DNA from: a virus
Virus record (IMG/VR): IMGVR_UViG_3300028840_004763
Coordinates: 1 to 64,000 of that record
DNA length: 64,000 nt
Direction: 5' to 3' (one strand)
Both the position numbers and the translations under genes were made by a program. This document shows, in pieces, positions 1-7,434 of this stretch (its first letter is position 1; every line of letters starts with the position of its first letter). The notes below the pieces were generated by a model. That model did not search any database and was not told where the DNA came from. It worked only from the letters and a program-made list of their open reading frames with translations.

Positions 1-285
1 CTCTCGAAGCGTGCCTATCCCCTCGACGGTGGTGGCACGCGACGAGCTTTCGAGTGGTGCAACGGTACGATCTTCGCGGAGGAATCCGCCGTGGATGATC
101 CTGCCGACAAGGATGCCATCGTCCAGGAGGGTCTCTTGCAAGCGGTTGCGAGCGGTGCGCGCGTGTTGACGGCTTCCGAAGTCCGTCAGATCACGGCGTT
201 CGTCGCGAAGCATCCGCGCGACATTCCGGAGCCCCTCGCTGCCTTGATCACATCGGCCCTCCAGAGGGCGTCAGGAGTGAACTGA
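1..285 (+). CDS. C-terminal end of a head-region protein (partial)
   Basis: The frame is open from the first base of the window to a TGA at 283-285, so this is the last 94 residues of a gene that begins outside the window. An internal GTG at 91 could be read as a start, but the frame upstream of it is open and protein-like. The visible part is mixed charged/hydrophobic and ends in a helical segment. Its stop overlaps the ATG of the next gene by one base, so the two are translationally coupled. From its place before a scaffold-like gene and the major capsid gene it may be the end of a portal or prohead protease, but no diagnostic motif is visible. Confidence 0.6.
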   Translation, partial: LSKRAYPLDGGGTRRAFEWCNGTIFAEESAVDDPADKDAIVQEGLLQAVASGARVLTASEVRQITAFVAKHPRDIPEPLAALITSALQRASGVN

Positions 286-2108
286 TGACGCAACATCGAC
301 TCCAGCTTCTCAACACCGTCAAGGAGCTTCACGAGGCCGGGACGGTCAAGCTTTCCGATGCCGACAAGGCCAGGATCGAGGCGGAGACCGCCGATCTGAT
401 CCAACGTTCGCTCTTGAACTCGAAGCTGGCGATGAAGGCTCCTCCGGGTTTTGACGCGCTGCTCGAAGAGCTGAAGAAGGCCGAGGACGCCGATGCCGCC
501 TTCGAGACCGTGGTGAAGTTCTTGGATTCTCTCGAAGGCATGGAAGTTGAGTCCGAGGAAGAGGAAGAAGAGGAGGAATCCGAAGAGGAGGAATCCGAGG
601 CGAAGAATGGGGGGCCGGAGATGGGCGAGAAGAAGCCCGAACCTCCGAAGCCGAAAGAAGAAAAACCCTTCCCTCCGAAGCCGAAAGACGAGAAGAAGCC
701 CGGCCCACCCGAGGGCGGTCCGCCCAAATCCGGTCTCCCGAAGCCCGGTGAACCCAAGGAAGACGAGATGAAGGAAGCGCGGCAACAGCTCCTGCGCCGA
801 GCCCAGGAGCAGGAGACCCCCGAAGGCGGCATCAGCGATCTCCAGGAGAAGAAGCGCGAGAAGGCCGAAGCGCCGTCCGCTGACGAAATGGGCGTCGGGG
901 ACATGACGCCCGTCGCCAGAGCCGCGAAGATCAAGGTCGCGCTGACCAAGGATCGTAACCTCGTAGCCTCTCATCAGGATTTCGGTCCCGTGTTCTATGC
1001 GATGCCGGCCCCGGAAGTGAAGCGTGACGAGAACGCGCTGCGCCGGTTGGCCAACAAGGTCTTCGGGATCGCCCTCTACCAGGGCTTCAAGGAGGCCGCG
1101 CGCCTGTGCAAGGCGAAGCTGCTCATTGAAGCCGGGGTCGATGACGACGTCGTCACCGACTCCCAAGTGGAGGTGCCCCCGGCCACGCAGGGCATCACTG
1201 CCGATGAGGAGACCGATACGCGAGAGAAGCCAGAAGAAGGTGATTCCTCGGCGCTGCCGGGCATGGAGGTCGACACGCGCGAGAAGCCGCCGACCGTTTC
1301 CGACACCAAGACCAAGATGATCACGAGCAAGCGCAAACGCATCGCGTTGGCGAGTGCTCGTCATCGCGGCAAGGATATTCTCGACGAGGCCGAGGGCGTC
1401 ACCCAGACGCACAAGCCCTCGAAGCCGTCCGGCGATACCACCGATGACGCCGAGTTCAACAGCCAGGAAACGCCTCCTGCGCCTGCCGGTGACGTGCTCG
1501 CCGACGCGGACAACGATATTCGGACCACTCAGGCGAACATGAGCGAGCTGTACAAGCACCGGCTGGAGAAACGCCTCGCCGCCGAGAAGGAGCAGTTCGT
1601 CCGGAAGTTCACGCGGGCGCTCAGGATCGCGGGTACCCGAATGCTGCTCAACCACGAAGAGCATCCGCTCAAGGTGGCAGCGGTCGATGTGCTCACCGGG
1701 GAGGACATCGAATTCAGCGACGGCGAGCGCTATACCGGCATGGATGTCGGGACGGCGGTCGAGTTGACCGAGCTGATCGCTTCCGAAGGTCATGAGAGCT
1801 TCATGACCCGGCTGCTCTCCCGAGCTGCCGATCTGCTCGAAAAGGACGATCAGTATCTCGCCGATGCGGAGACCGATCTTCAGGATCAGGCTCCTGTCCC
1901 GGTGGGAGACGGTGGTCAAGCGACAGCGAGAAAGCGTTCCTCGCGGAATCGGCGTTCGGCGCGCGTGCGCCGGGAAGCCGCCGAGGGGAACTTCGGTAAG
2001 GAAAACGGAGCACCTGTTTCCAGCTCCAAACAAGCTTCTGGCGGTATTCGTGACGCCCTCAGTGGAGGCACCCTGCTCGGTCGTAGGATCGGCAGGCTTC
2101 AGGGCTGA
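285..2108 (+). CDS. Acidic internal head protein, probable scaffold/core protein
   Basis: A 607-residue protein of very low complexity. Residues about 85-107 are almost all Glu and Ser, residues about 108-165 are a Pro/Lys/Glu-rich linker, and the C-terminus is basic and Ser/Arg-rich. A short motif (DTREKP) occurs twice near residues 310-330. Two helical segments, about 225-285 and 415-525, look folded. It lies two genes before the major capsid gene, the usual place for a scaffold or prohead core protein. The strongly acidic stretch would complement the Arg-rich N-terminus of the capsid protein. Scaffolds diverge too fast for family recognition, so the role is inferred from composition and position. 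Confidence 0.5.
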   Translation: MTQHRLQLLNTVKELHEAGTVKLSDADKARIEAETADLIQRSLLNSKLAMKAPPGFDALLEELKKAEDADAAFETVVKFLDSLEGMEVESEEEEEEEESEEEESEAKNGGPEMGEKKPEPPKPKEEKPFPPKPKDEKKPGPPEGGPPKSGLPKPGEPKEDEMKEARQQLLRRAQEQETPEGGISDLQEKKREKAEAPSADEMGVGDMTPVARAAKIKVALTKDRNLVASHQDFGPVFYAMPAPEVKRDENALRRLANKVFGIALYQGFKEAARLCKAKLLIEAGVDDDVVTDSQVEVPPATQGITADEETDTREKPEEGDSSALPGMEVDTREKPPTVSDTKTKMITSKRKRIALASARHRGKDILDEAEGVTQTHKPSKPSGDTTDDAEFNSQETPPAPAGDVLADADNDIRTTQANMSELYKHRLEKRLAAEKEQFVRKFTRALRIAGTRMLLNHEEHPLKVAAVDVLTGEDIEFSDGERYTGMDVGTAVELTELIASEGHESFMTRLLSRAADLLEKDDQYLADAETDLQDQAPVPVGDGGQATARKRSSRNRRSARVRREAAEGNFGKENGAPVSSSKQASGGIRDALSGGTLLGRRIGRLQG

Positions 2109-2144
2109 ACGACACGGGATCGCCCCAACTGACGGAGGATAGAG

Positions 2145-2915
2145 ATGGCCTTCTCGCCGCGTATGGAAGCCTTCAGGGTTTCGAGCCGAGCAATCGGCAT
2201 CGACCTGATGCGCTCCCAGTACACGCGGAACCTGGGCACCTACGTCGCCAACGCCGCGACCACCTTCCGCGCGGGGATGCTCGTGTCCCTCAACGCGAGT
2301 CAGGAGATCGTGGTGTGCGACGGCACGACGCCTTTCGGTTTCGCGAAGTACACCAAGGCGCAGACGCTGTACGCAGCTGTGACTGCCGAGCAGATCCAGC
2401 TGAACGGCGTCATCGCCACCAACCTCGCCCACGGCAACCTCTGGACGCCGGGCGCAACCGGCGGCGTGCGCGTGACCGACATCACGGGTACGACCGTCTA
2501 CACCGAGGGTGCCGGTAACGACTACACGGTCAACTATGTCAACGGACAGGTGACCCGCGTGGCGACCGGTACCATCGGCGACGGTGACTATGTACTGGTG
2601 GATTACCAGTATCAGGTCACCGAGCAAGAGCTGAAGTTCGAGGGGCGCAACTTCTGGAACTTCATCGACGACGTCACCATTCAGGGCGACAAGATCACCG
2701 TGATCAACGACTGGTCGTTCATCTGGACGACCCAGTACGATCCGGCCCAGACCTACGCCGTGAACGACGTCCTGAACGCCGGTATGTCGGGTGCCTCCAA
2801 GGCCGGTCTCGTGACCAAGGGCGGTGGTGGTGCCTACATCGGCAGGGTCTTCCAGGTCCCGACAGCGGACGATCCCTTCCTGGGCATCCGTTACGTCGGC
2901 GGCATGGTCAGCTAG
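2145..2915 (+). CDS. Probable capsid decoration/head structural protein
   Basis: A 256-residue protein with a good Shine-Dalgarno (GGAGG at 2134-2138). The sequence is rich in Gly, Thr, Val and Asn and predicts mostly beta structure; residues about 105-160 have the alternating pattern of a small immunoglobulin-like or beta-sandwich module. It lies 15 bases before the major capsid gene, where many large phages place a head decoration or head-stabilising protein. It has no signal peptide or membrane segment. The function is inferred from gene order; a minor capsid or capsid fibre protein is equally possible. Confidence 0.5.
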   Translation: MAFSPRMEAFRVSSRAIGIDLMRSQYTRNLGTYVANAATTFRAGMLVSLNASQEIVVCDGTTPFGFAKYTKAQTLYAAVTAEQIQLNGVIATNLAHGNLWTPGATGGVRVTDITGTTVYTEGAGNDYTVNYVNGQVTRVATGTIGDGDYVLVDYQYQVTEQELKFEGRNFWNFIDDVTIQGDKITVINDWSFIWTTQYDPAQTYAVNDVLNAGMSGASKAGLVTKGGGGAYIGRVFQVPTADDPFLGIRYVGGMVS

Positions 2916-2930
2916 GAAAGGAGGAGGACG

Positions 2931-4241
2931 ATGAAGAATCCGTACAAGCGAATCGCCAAGAATCGTCGCCCCGTTTCCTCGCGGACCGCCCGCAGGACCT
3001 CGGAGCGTCAGCGTCCGGAACGTCCGGAGCGCAAGCCTGCCGCGCAGCCGCGTGACCGTCGCCAGTCGGAGCGCCGCCCCGAGGGGAGCGACGACAAGCG
3101 TCAGCGCTTGGCCGCTCGTCCGCGTGAGCGGTTCGGGTCGCGGAGGGACGAGGGTCTCTTCGAGGGAGGCGGCTCCTTCAACCCGCAGCGGTACGACCAT
3201 CCGTCGAGCCGTCGGGCGACCGCGAGCCAGACCGACCGGCGCATGTTCGACAAGCGCGGCGAGGTCAACGCCTACGACAAGCGGGACGCGATGGTGCAGG
3301 TCAACGAGCTGCTGAACGAGATCACCAAGAAGAACGCCAAGGCGCTCTCGTTCTATCGCCCGGACACCGAGTCGAGCATCTCCAAGGAGGCCCGGCGCGA
3401 CATCCTCGGCGCAGCGCTCACCGACCCGACCGGCCAGGGCTTCCACATCGTGGGCCAGGAGCTGGCTCTGCCGATCAAGGCGATCCTCGACTACGAGGGC
3501 TTCAGCCGGAAGATCTACCGGGTGCGGAAGCTGGCTCAGGCCGAGCTGTTCCGTCTCCCGGTCGACATCCGGTCGACCGCCTGGGTCGTGGGTCAGGACG
3601 GCCAGTCGCCCGAGTCGCGGATCAAAACCAAGTGGATCACGCCACCCGAGTGGAAGGTCACTTCGTTCCCGAGCATCGACATCCAGGACATCTACCAGAT
3701 GAACTTCGATGTGCTCGACCGCGCTCAGGACACGGCCCGCCAGGAGATCGAGCTGCAAGAGGACAAGGCCGGCATCAGCCTGATCGACGAGGCTGCGCAG
3801 ACCGAGAACGCCGTGACGACCTTCGCCACGCTGGGCATCGCCGCGTTCGAGGACGTGCGGTTCCAGGTCGAGCGGCACCGCCTCATGGTCGAGAACTTCC
3901 TGATCTCCCGCGCCGAGCTGTCCGACATCGTGAAGACGATGTCCGCAGCCGTGGATCCGGTCACCGAGCGTGAGCTGATCCTGGCCGGGTACATCGGGAA
4001 CATCCTGAACGCCCAGATCCTGACCGCCGCCGGTACCGGCGTCGAGGAAGTCATCCCTCCGGGGACCTTCTACGCGACGACCGGCGCGGACTACATGGGC
4101 GAGATGGGTGTGCGGATCGAGCTGTTCAGCGAGCCCTACAACAAGTACTCCCACCAGGAGACGGTGAAGGGCTGGGCGTTCATCGAGATGATCGGTTTCG
4201 CCATCGCCAACAGCCGGTCGTGCGCGAAGGGCCAGAAGTAG
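2931..4241 (+). CDS. Major capsid protein, HK97-like fold
   Basis: A 436-residue protein preceded by a strong AAAGGAGGA. Residues about 130-430 have the organisation of HK97-fold major capsid proteins: a long N-arm, a spine-helix region, an ITPPEWK-type E-loop area and a C-terminal part ending in MIGFAIANSRSCAKGQ. The first 90 residues are unusual, being packed with Arg, Pro, Glu and Lys and lacking hydrophobic residues. They may be a delta domain removed by a prohead protease, or an interior nucleic-acid-binding tail. Position after scaffold and decoration genes supports the call. A structured RNA begins 16 bases after the stop codon. Confidence 0.85.
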   Translation: MKNPYKRIAKNRRPVSSRTARRTSERQRPERPERKPAAQPRDRRQSERRPEGSDDKRQRLAARPRERFGSRRDEGLFEGGGSFNPQRYDHPSSRRATASQTDRRMFDKRGEVNAYDKRDAMVQVNELLNEITKKNAKALSFYRPDTESSISKEARRDILGAALTDPTGQGFHIVGQELALPIKAILDYEGFSRKIYRVRKLAQAELFRLPVDIRSTAWVVGQDGQSPESRIKTKWITPPEWKVTSFPSIDIQDIYQMNFDVLDRAQDTARQEIELQEDKAGISLIDEAAQTENAVTTFATLGIAAFEDVRFQVERHRLMVENFLISRAELSDIVKTMSAAVDPVTERELILAGYIGNILNAQILTAAGTGVEEVIPPGTFYATTGADYMGEMGVRIELFSEPYNKYSHQETVKGWAFIEMIGFAIANSRSCAKGQK

Positions 4242-4256
4242 CGAGAGCTGCTTGAT

Positions 4257-4346
4257 GGGTGCGCCGGGAGGCGCTGAAGGTCTCCCGGCCCATCCTGGGC
4301 CATAACCCCGCGAGAGCGGGAGGTGGGGTAACACCCTGGCACACCA
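4257..4346 (+). ncRNA. Multibranched structured RNA resembling HEARO/omega RNA
   Basis: Seen in sequence: an outer helix pairs 4258-4265 with 4338-4345 (seven of eight pairs, one C-A mismatch). It encloses four hairpins: 4266-4270 with 4282-4286; 4287-4292 with 4296-4301 (triloop TCC); 4307-4311 with 4316-4320 (GAGA, a GNRA tetraloop); and 4326-4329 with 4333-4336 (loop AAC). A reading frame matching the IscB N-terminal domain begins 15 bases later. Known: HEARO RNAs, now called omega RNAs, lie directly upstream of iscB-type genes and carry a 5' guide. The family assignment is inferred from architecture and context and needs a covariance-model search. It lies in the probable late operon and would be transcribed with the capsid message. 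Confidence 0.55.
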
Positions 4347-4360
4347 CGAGGAATCTGGAT

Positions 4361-4516
4361 GTGGGTAATCGAGTTCCCGTCCTGGGGCCGGACGATACCG
4401 TTCTGTCCTATACCCACCCTGCCAGGGCAAGGAAACTGGTCAAGAACGGAAAGGCGGTCGTCGCCAACGGACGACCTTTCATCATTCGGTTAAACCGAGA
4501 TCCCAGGGAGGACAAA
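4361..4516 (+). CDS. RRXRR/PLMP-domain reading frame (IscB N-terminus-like), in frame with the next gene
   Basis: From GTG 4361 the frame encodes 52 residues before the ATG of the next gene, without a stop. The core VPVL, THPARARKLVKNGKA and RPFIIRL matches the consensus of the RRXRR (PLMP) domain that opens IscB and related OMEGA proteins. The four-residue PLMP signature itself is changed to VLSY. A GAGGA at 4348-4352 could serve as Shine-Dalgarno. No bridge helix, RuvC or HNH region follows. It could be made as an N-terminal extension of the downstream protein, or be a remnant of an iscB-like gene cut by an in-frame deletion. Preservation of the hydrophobic core and basic residues argues against neutral decay. 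Whether it is translated is unknown. Confidence 0.5.
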
Positions 4517-5185
4517 ATGCCGAAGCCCGTACCAATCATTACGAATTTCACCGAGTACTTCAGGGTCGAGCGGGACGTGTACGTCCAGAATATGAGCAAC
4601 ACCCAGGTGTCGCTCCAGTTCGAGACGTTTCCCGGTCGGATCGAGAGCGTGCTGCTCCCGAAGACCAAGAACCCGCTCAACTTGACGCAGCTCATACCTT
4701 TCAGCGCGATCAAGCAGTCGGTCGATCTGCGGAAGATGGTCAATCGTCGTCCGCCGGTTCTGCGGCTGCTGGAGGAGAACGAGTACATCGAGTTCTACCA
4801 GAACCTTGCCAAGCGCCGGGGCGTTTCGCCCGAAGAGGTGATGGATGAGGCGCACCAGTCGCAGTCCGATCTCCAGAACAAGCGTGCTTTCACCAATCCG
4901 ACCAGGAAGGCCAGGAAGACCATCGAGGAGGAGGCTGAGGAGCGCAAGAACGAGCCGATGGATCCGGACGAAAAGGTCACGGCTCGGGTCGTGGGTCTCT
5001 GTGCCAGCGTCGGGGACGACCTCGACGAGAAAGATCGCATGGGTGCTCGCGAAATGCTCGATGAGCTGCGCGAGATGGATCTGACCACGGCGGACCTGGA
5101 GTACCTGCTCGGCCACGGCTACTACAAGTCGGTCAAGAAGTACGCGCAGAAGGAGCTGGAGGAACGCGTCAACGAGCCTGCATAA
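4517..5185 (+). CDS. Structural-operon protein of unknown function
   Basis: A 222-residue protein. ATG 4517 is chosen because AGGGAGGA lies at 4505-4512; the frame stays open upstream through the RRXRR-like segment, so a longer form starting at GTG 4361 is possible. The N-terminal 110 residues look like a compact domain. Residues about 110-160 are a charged, Lys/Glu-rich helical linker, and the C-terminus is helical. No family is recognised. Its place between the major capsid gene and a run of small virion genes suggests a head or virion protein. Confidence 0.6.
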   Translation: MPKPVPIITNFTEYFRVERDVYVQNMSNTQVSLQFETFPGRIESVLLPKTKNPLNLTQLIPFSAIKQSVDLRKMVNRRPPVLRLLEENEYIEFYQNLAKRRGVSPEEVMDEAHQSQSDLQNKRAFTNPTRKARKTIEEEAEERKNEPMDPDEKVTARVVGLCASVGDDLDEKDRMGAREMLDELREMDLTTADLEYLLGHGYYKSVKKYAQKELEERVNEPA

Positions 5186-5197
5186 TCGCCTTCCATC

Positions 5198-5229
5198 TTT
5201 AATTCTCCGACATCAACCCGTGATATTGT
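5198..5229 (+). promoter_or_regulatory. Candidate late promoter
   Basis: The 76-base gap between two structural genes carries TATTGT (5224-5229) as a possible -10. Upstream is CTTTAATTCTCCGAC (5197-5211), which is nearly repeated as CTTTAGATTCCCGAC before the tail sheath gene with almost the same distance to a TATAAT. There is no good TTGACA box, so an activator or a phage-specific sigma factor may be involved. Confidence 0.35.
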
Positions 5230-5261
5230 ATCTTGAGGTACCACTACGTCTGAGGTGACTC

Positions 5262-5723
5262 ATGGGGCAGGCCAGAGAGACGATTCGAGATATCATTGTT
5301 CCCGCCGGGGGCAAGATTCGTGTCTGGGATGCTCCGATCAGTATGCCTCTCAAGGATCTCTACATCTGGGCCAGTACGAGAGGATCGAAGTTGTCGCTTG
5401 CGCTCGATTGGGAGGTCTTTTACGGTGGCGGCTGGACGGGAAGTCCCTTCGGTGAGAACGACCGCGAAGGTGTCGCGCCGAGTGCGCACAAAGGGGGTGT
5501 CAGTCAAGGCACCGGTTCGTTCGCGGCAGCGGCTGAGCTTGCCACGATGTTCTATTCCGATCTGGATCATCTGCCGGGGAATCGGATAGCACCTACGCCA
5601 CCACAACCGGTTCATCGAGCCCCGGGTTTTCCTATTGTCGTCGAACTGGATAATACCCTTGGGGGTACTCCTGTAAAGATCACGATTATCTTCCTGACTC
5701 AAGTGGTCACGGATCGCTACTAG
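5262..5723 (+). CDS. Small virion protein, first of a tandem pair
   Basis: A 153-residue beta-rich protein starting at ATG 5262 behind GAGGTGA. It is highly similar end to end to the next gene: both begin MGQARET, share ALDWEVFYGGGWTG in the middle and end IVVELDN...FLTQVVTDRY. The pair arose by tandem duplication and has diverged with small loop changes near residues 65-80 and 130-138. There is no membrane segment or enzyme motif. Location among structural genes suggests a decoration or vertex protein, but the family is not recognised. Confidence 0.6.
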   Translation: MGQARETIRDIIVPAGGKIRVWDAPISMPLKDLYIWASTRGSKLSLALDWEVFYGGGWTGSPFGENDREGVAPSAHKGGVSQGTGSFAAAAELATMFYSDLDHLPGNRIAPTPPQPVHRAPGFPIVVELDNTLGGTPVKITIIFLTQVVTDRY

Positions 5724-5731
5724 GAGGAAGT

Positions 5732-6178
5732 ATGGGACAGGCCAGGGAGACGGTTCGAGAGGTTGTTGTTCCAGCCGGGACTACGATCCGTATCTGGGAT
5801 GCCCCGATCAGTATGCAGATCAAGGATCTCTACATCTGGGCGACCACGCGTGGCGTTCAGCTGGCGGGTGCCCTCGACTGGGAAGTCTTCTACGGAGGGG
5901 GTTGGACCGGGCAGCCCTTCGACGAGAACGATTCCGGCAGCACACATCAAGGCGGCGTCAGTCAAGGCAGCGGCACGTTCGCTGGCGGTGCGGAACTCGT
6001 CAGCATGTTCCATTCTGACACGGATCATATGCCTGCGAATCGAGTGGAACCAACACCGCCTCGACCGGCAGTACGCGCAGCAGGTTTTCCCATTGTTGTC
6101 GAGCTGGACAATGGCGGTCTCGTGGATATTTCTATCGTGATCACCTTTTTGACTCAGGTGGTCACTGACCGTTACTAG
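5732..6178 (+). CDS. Small virion protein, second of a tandem pair
   Basis: A 148-residue paralog of the preceding gene, separated by 8 bases and preceded by TAGGAGGAAG. Conserved blocks cover the whole length (IWDAPISM, GGVSQG, GFPIVVELD). The main differences are a shorter loop near residue 70 and loss of a few residues near the C-terminus. Retention of both copies suggests either dosage need or two related positions in the particle. Function unknown. Confidence 0.6.
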   Translation: MGQARETVREVVVPAGTTIRIWDAPISMQIKDLYIWATTRGVQLAGALDWEVFYGGGWTGQPFDENDSGSTHQGGVSQGSGTFAGGAELVSMFHSDTDHMPANRVEPTPPRPAVRAAGFPIVVELDNGGLVDISIVITFLTQVVTDRY

Positions 6179-6187
6179 GGAGGAGTC

Positions 6188-6508
6188 ATGGAAAATTTCA
6201 TAGAGATTCTCAAGGAATACGGTCCCTACGTAGGTCTCGCGGTCGTTGTTGCGGGCATCGTTCAGGCGCTCAAGCTGAGCTTCAAGAAATTCTTCCAGAA
6301 GAACCAGATCGGGATGCGGATTCTGCCATTCATTCCCATCGTGCTCGGCCTGATCGGGGGTCTGCTGCTGCCGCTCGAAACCGTCAAGGAGCAGCTGCTG
6401 ACCGGTGGAGCGCTCGGGACCGTCTCGTCTCTCATCTACAAGATGGTGACTCGGACATTCGCCTCGAAGGCCAAGCTGGAAGAGAAGGCCAACGGACGGG
6501 AGGAGTAG
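6188..6508 (+). CDS. Small membrane protein, holin-like
   Basis: A 106-residue protein behind GGGAGGAG. It has a hydrophobic segment at residues about 11-28, a short basic stretch (KLSFKKFFQK), a second hydrophobic region at about 43-62 with Gly and Pro, a weaker third one at about 72-84, and a charged, Lys/Glu-rich C-terminus. Size, two to three transmembrane segments and a charged tail fit a phage holin. Neighbouring genes with spanin-like topology support a lysis role. No specific holin family is recognised, and a virion membrane-interacting protein is possible. Confidence 0.5.
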   Translation: MENFIEILKEYGPYVGLAVVVAGIVQALKLSFKKFFQKNQIGMRILPFIPIVLGLIGGLLLPLETVKEQLLTGGALGTVSSLIYKMVTRTFASKAKLEEKANGREE

Positions 6509-6778
6509 GTGCGGCGCGGTATTCCCGATGAAGGTCTGAAGCGGATTGCTTCGCAGCTGGATAAAGCTGCGCAAGCTCCAGATTTTCTGACCGACATGGG
6601 ACGTACTGTGCAGAGTCTTGGAGGCTTCGAGCAGGGCTACGACGAATGGATCGAGGCGGTAACCTCTCAGCTCCAAGCTGCGGGCCTCCAGGTCGGTGAT
6701 TACGGCTCCGAGCTGGCCTACATGAGGGAGAGCAACTACACGCCGGAGGAAGCTGTACAGGAGCTTCTGGGAGGTTGA
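6509..6778 (+). CDS. Small helical protein with an RGIxxxGLKRIAS N-terminus
   Basis: An 89-residue protein starting with GTG directly after the stop of the holin-like gene. The previous gene's GGGAGGAG near its 3' end serves as Shine-Dalgarno. It opens RRGIPDEGLKRIASQ, a motif nearly repeated at the start of the next protein, while the rest differs. The remainder is helical and ends in an acidic amphipathic segment. It has no membrane segment. Function unknown. Confidence 0.5.
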   Translation: MRRGIPDEGLKRIASQLDKAAQAPDFLTDMGRTVQSLGGFEQGYDEWIEAVTSQLQAAGLQVGDYGSELAYMRESNYTPEEAVQELLGG

Positions 6779-6779
6779 G

Positions 6780-7064
6780 ATGAAGCGTGGGATTTCGGAA
6801 GATGGGTTGAAGAGGATCGCCTCGAAAATGGAACGTCAAGGAGTGTACGCAACTCCCGAGGTGGAAGCGGAACAGCTCTACGACAAAGTGCTTCAGTTCG
6901 TCTCAGAAGAATTGTCGCACAGCTACACCGATCCGGGGATGATCGCGGATGAGCTGACTAAGCTGATGGCCAATTTCGGAAGGGACATAGAACCTTTGGC
7001 CGGGGCGGCGGGAGAAATGGATCCCGAGGAAGCCCGAAAGTACTGGGAGGAGAAGGGTTATTGA
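6780..7064 (+). CDS. Small helical protein sharing the N-terminal motif of its neighbour
   Basis: A 94-residue soluble helical protein, ATG 6780, one base after the previous stop and coupled to a GGGAGG. It begins KRGISEDGLKRIASK, matching the preceding protein over about 15 residues; the rest is dissimilar and acidic. A short conserved N-terminal helix on two otherwise different small proteins suggests a shared docking or packaging signal. Function unknown. Confidence 0.5.
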   Translation: MKRGISEDGLKRIASKMERQGVYATPEVEAEQLYDKVLQFVSEELSHSYTDPGMIADELTKLMANFGRDIEPLAGAAGEMDPEEARKYWEEKGY

Positions 7065-7071
7065 TCCCAAG

Positions 7072-7434
7072 ATGTCCTGGTTGAAACGAGCCTGGGGATG
7101 GATGAAGCGGCACTGGAAAGCGGTCGCTGCTACGGTGGGGATTATCCTCGCCGCCATCGCCGGAATCGTCATTGCCAGCAATGTTCGAAAACGGAAGAAG
7201 CAAGAGCACAAGATCAAGGTGCTCAAGGCCGAGAAGGAAGTCGCCAAGCTCGAAGGCAAGCGTGAAGTCATTCGGCGGCAAGAAAATGCCGTCGAGAAGG
7301 ACATCGAGGAGATCGACAAGAAGATCGAGGCCAAGAACGAAGAGATCAAGGTCGCTCGCAAGGAGATTGATCGGCTCTCTTCGAAGGAAAAGCTTAAAGA
7401 GTTCAAGAATTTGGGATATGGAGGCGACGAGTGA
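7072..7434 (+). CDS. Membrane-anchored coiled-coil protein, inner-spanin-like
   Basis: A 120-residue protein. A basic, Trp-rich N-terminus is followed by a transmembrane helix at residues about 17-35, then about 75 residues of Lys/Glu-rich heptad-like sequence typical of a coiled coil. This is the topology of an inner-membrane spanin (N-in, periplasmic coiled coil). It overlaps the next gene by 4 bases (GTGA) and lies three genes after a holin-like protein. Spanins have little sequence conservation, so the call rests on topology and context. Confidence 0.45.
   Translation: MSWLKRAWGWMKRHWKAVAATVGIILAAIAGIVIASNVRKRKKQEHKIKVLKAEKEVAKLEGKREVIRRQENAVEKDIEEIDKKIEAKNEEIKVARKEIDRLSSKEKLKEFKNLGYGGDE

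Noticed and set aside
186-4430. A 1414-codon open frame on the minus strand opposite the head genes
   Set aside because: It lies opposite well-supported capsid genes, has biased low-complexity composition, and is explained by high GC at third positions of the + strand genes. Similar minus-strand frames across the window were dropped for the same reason.
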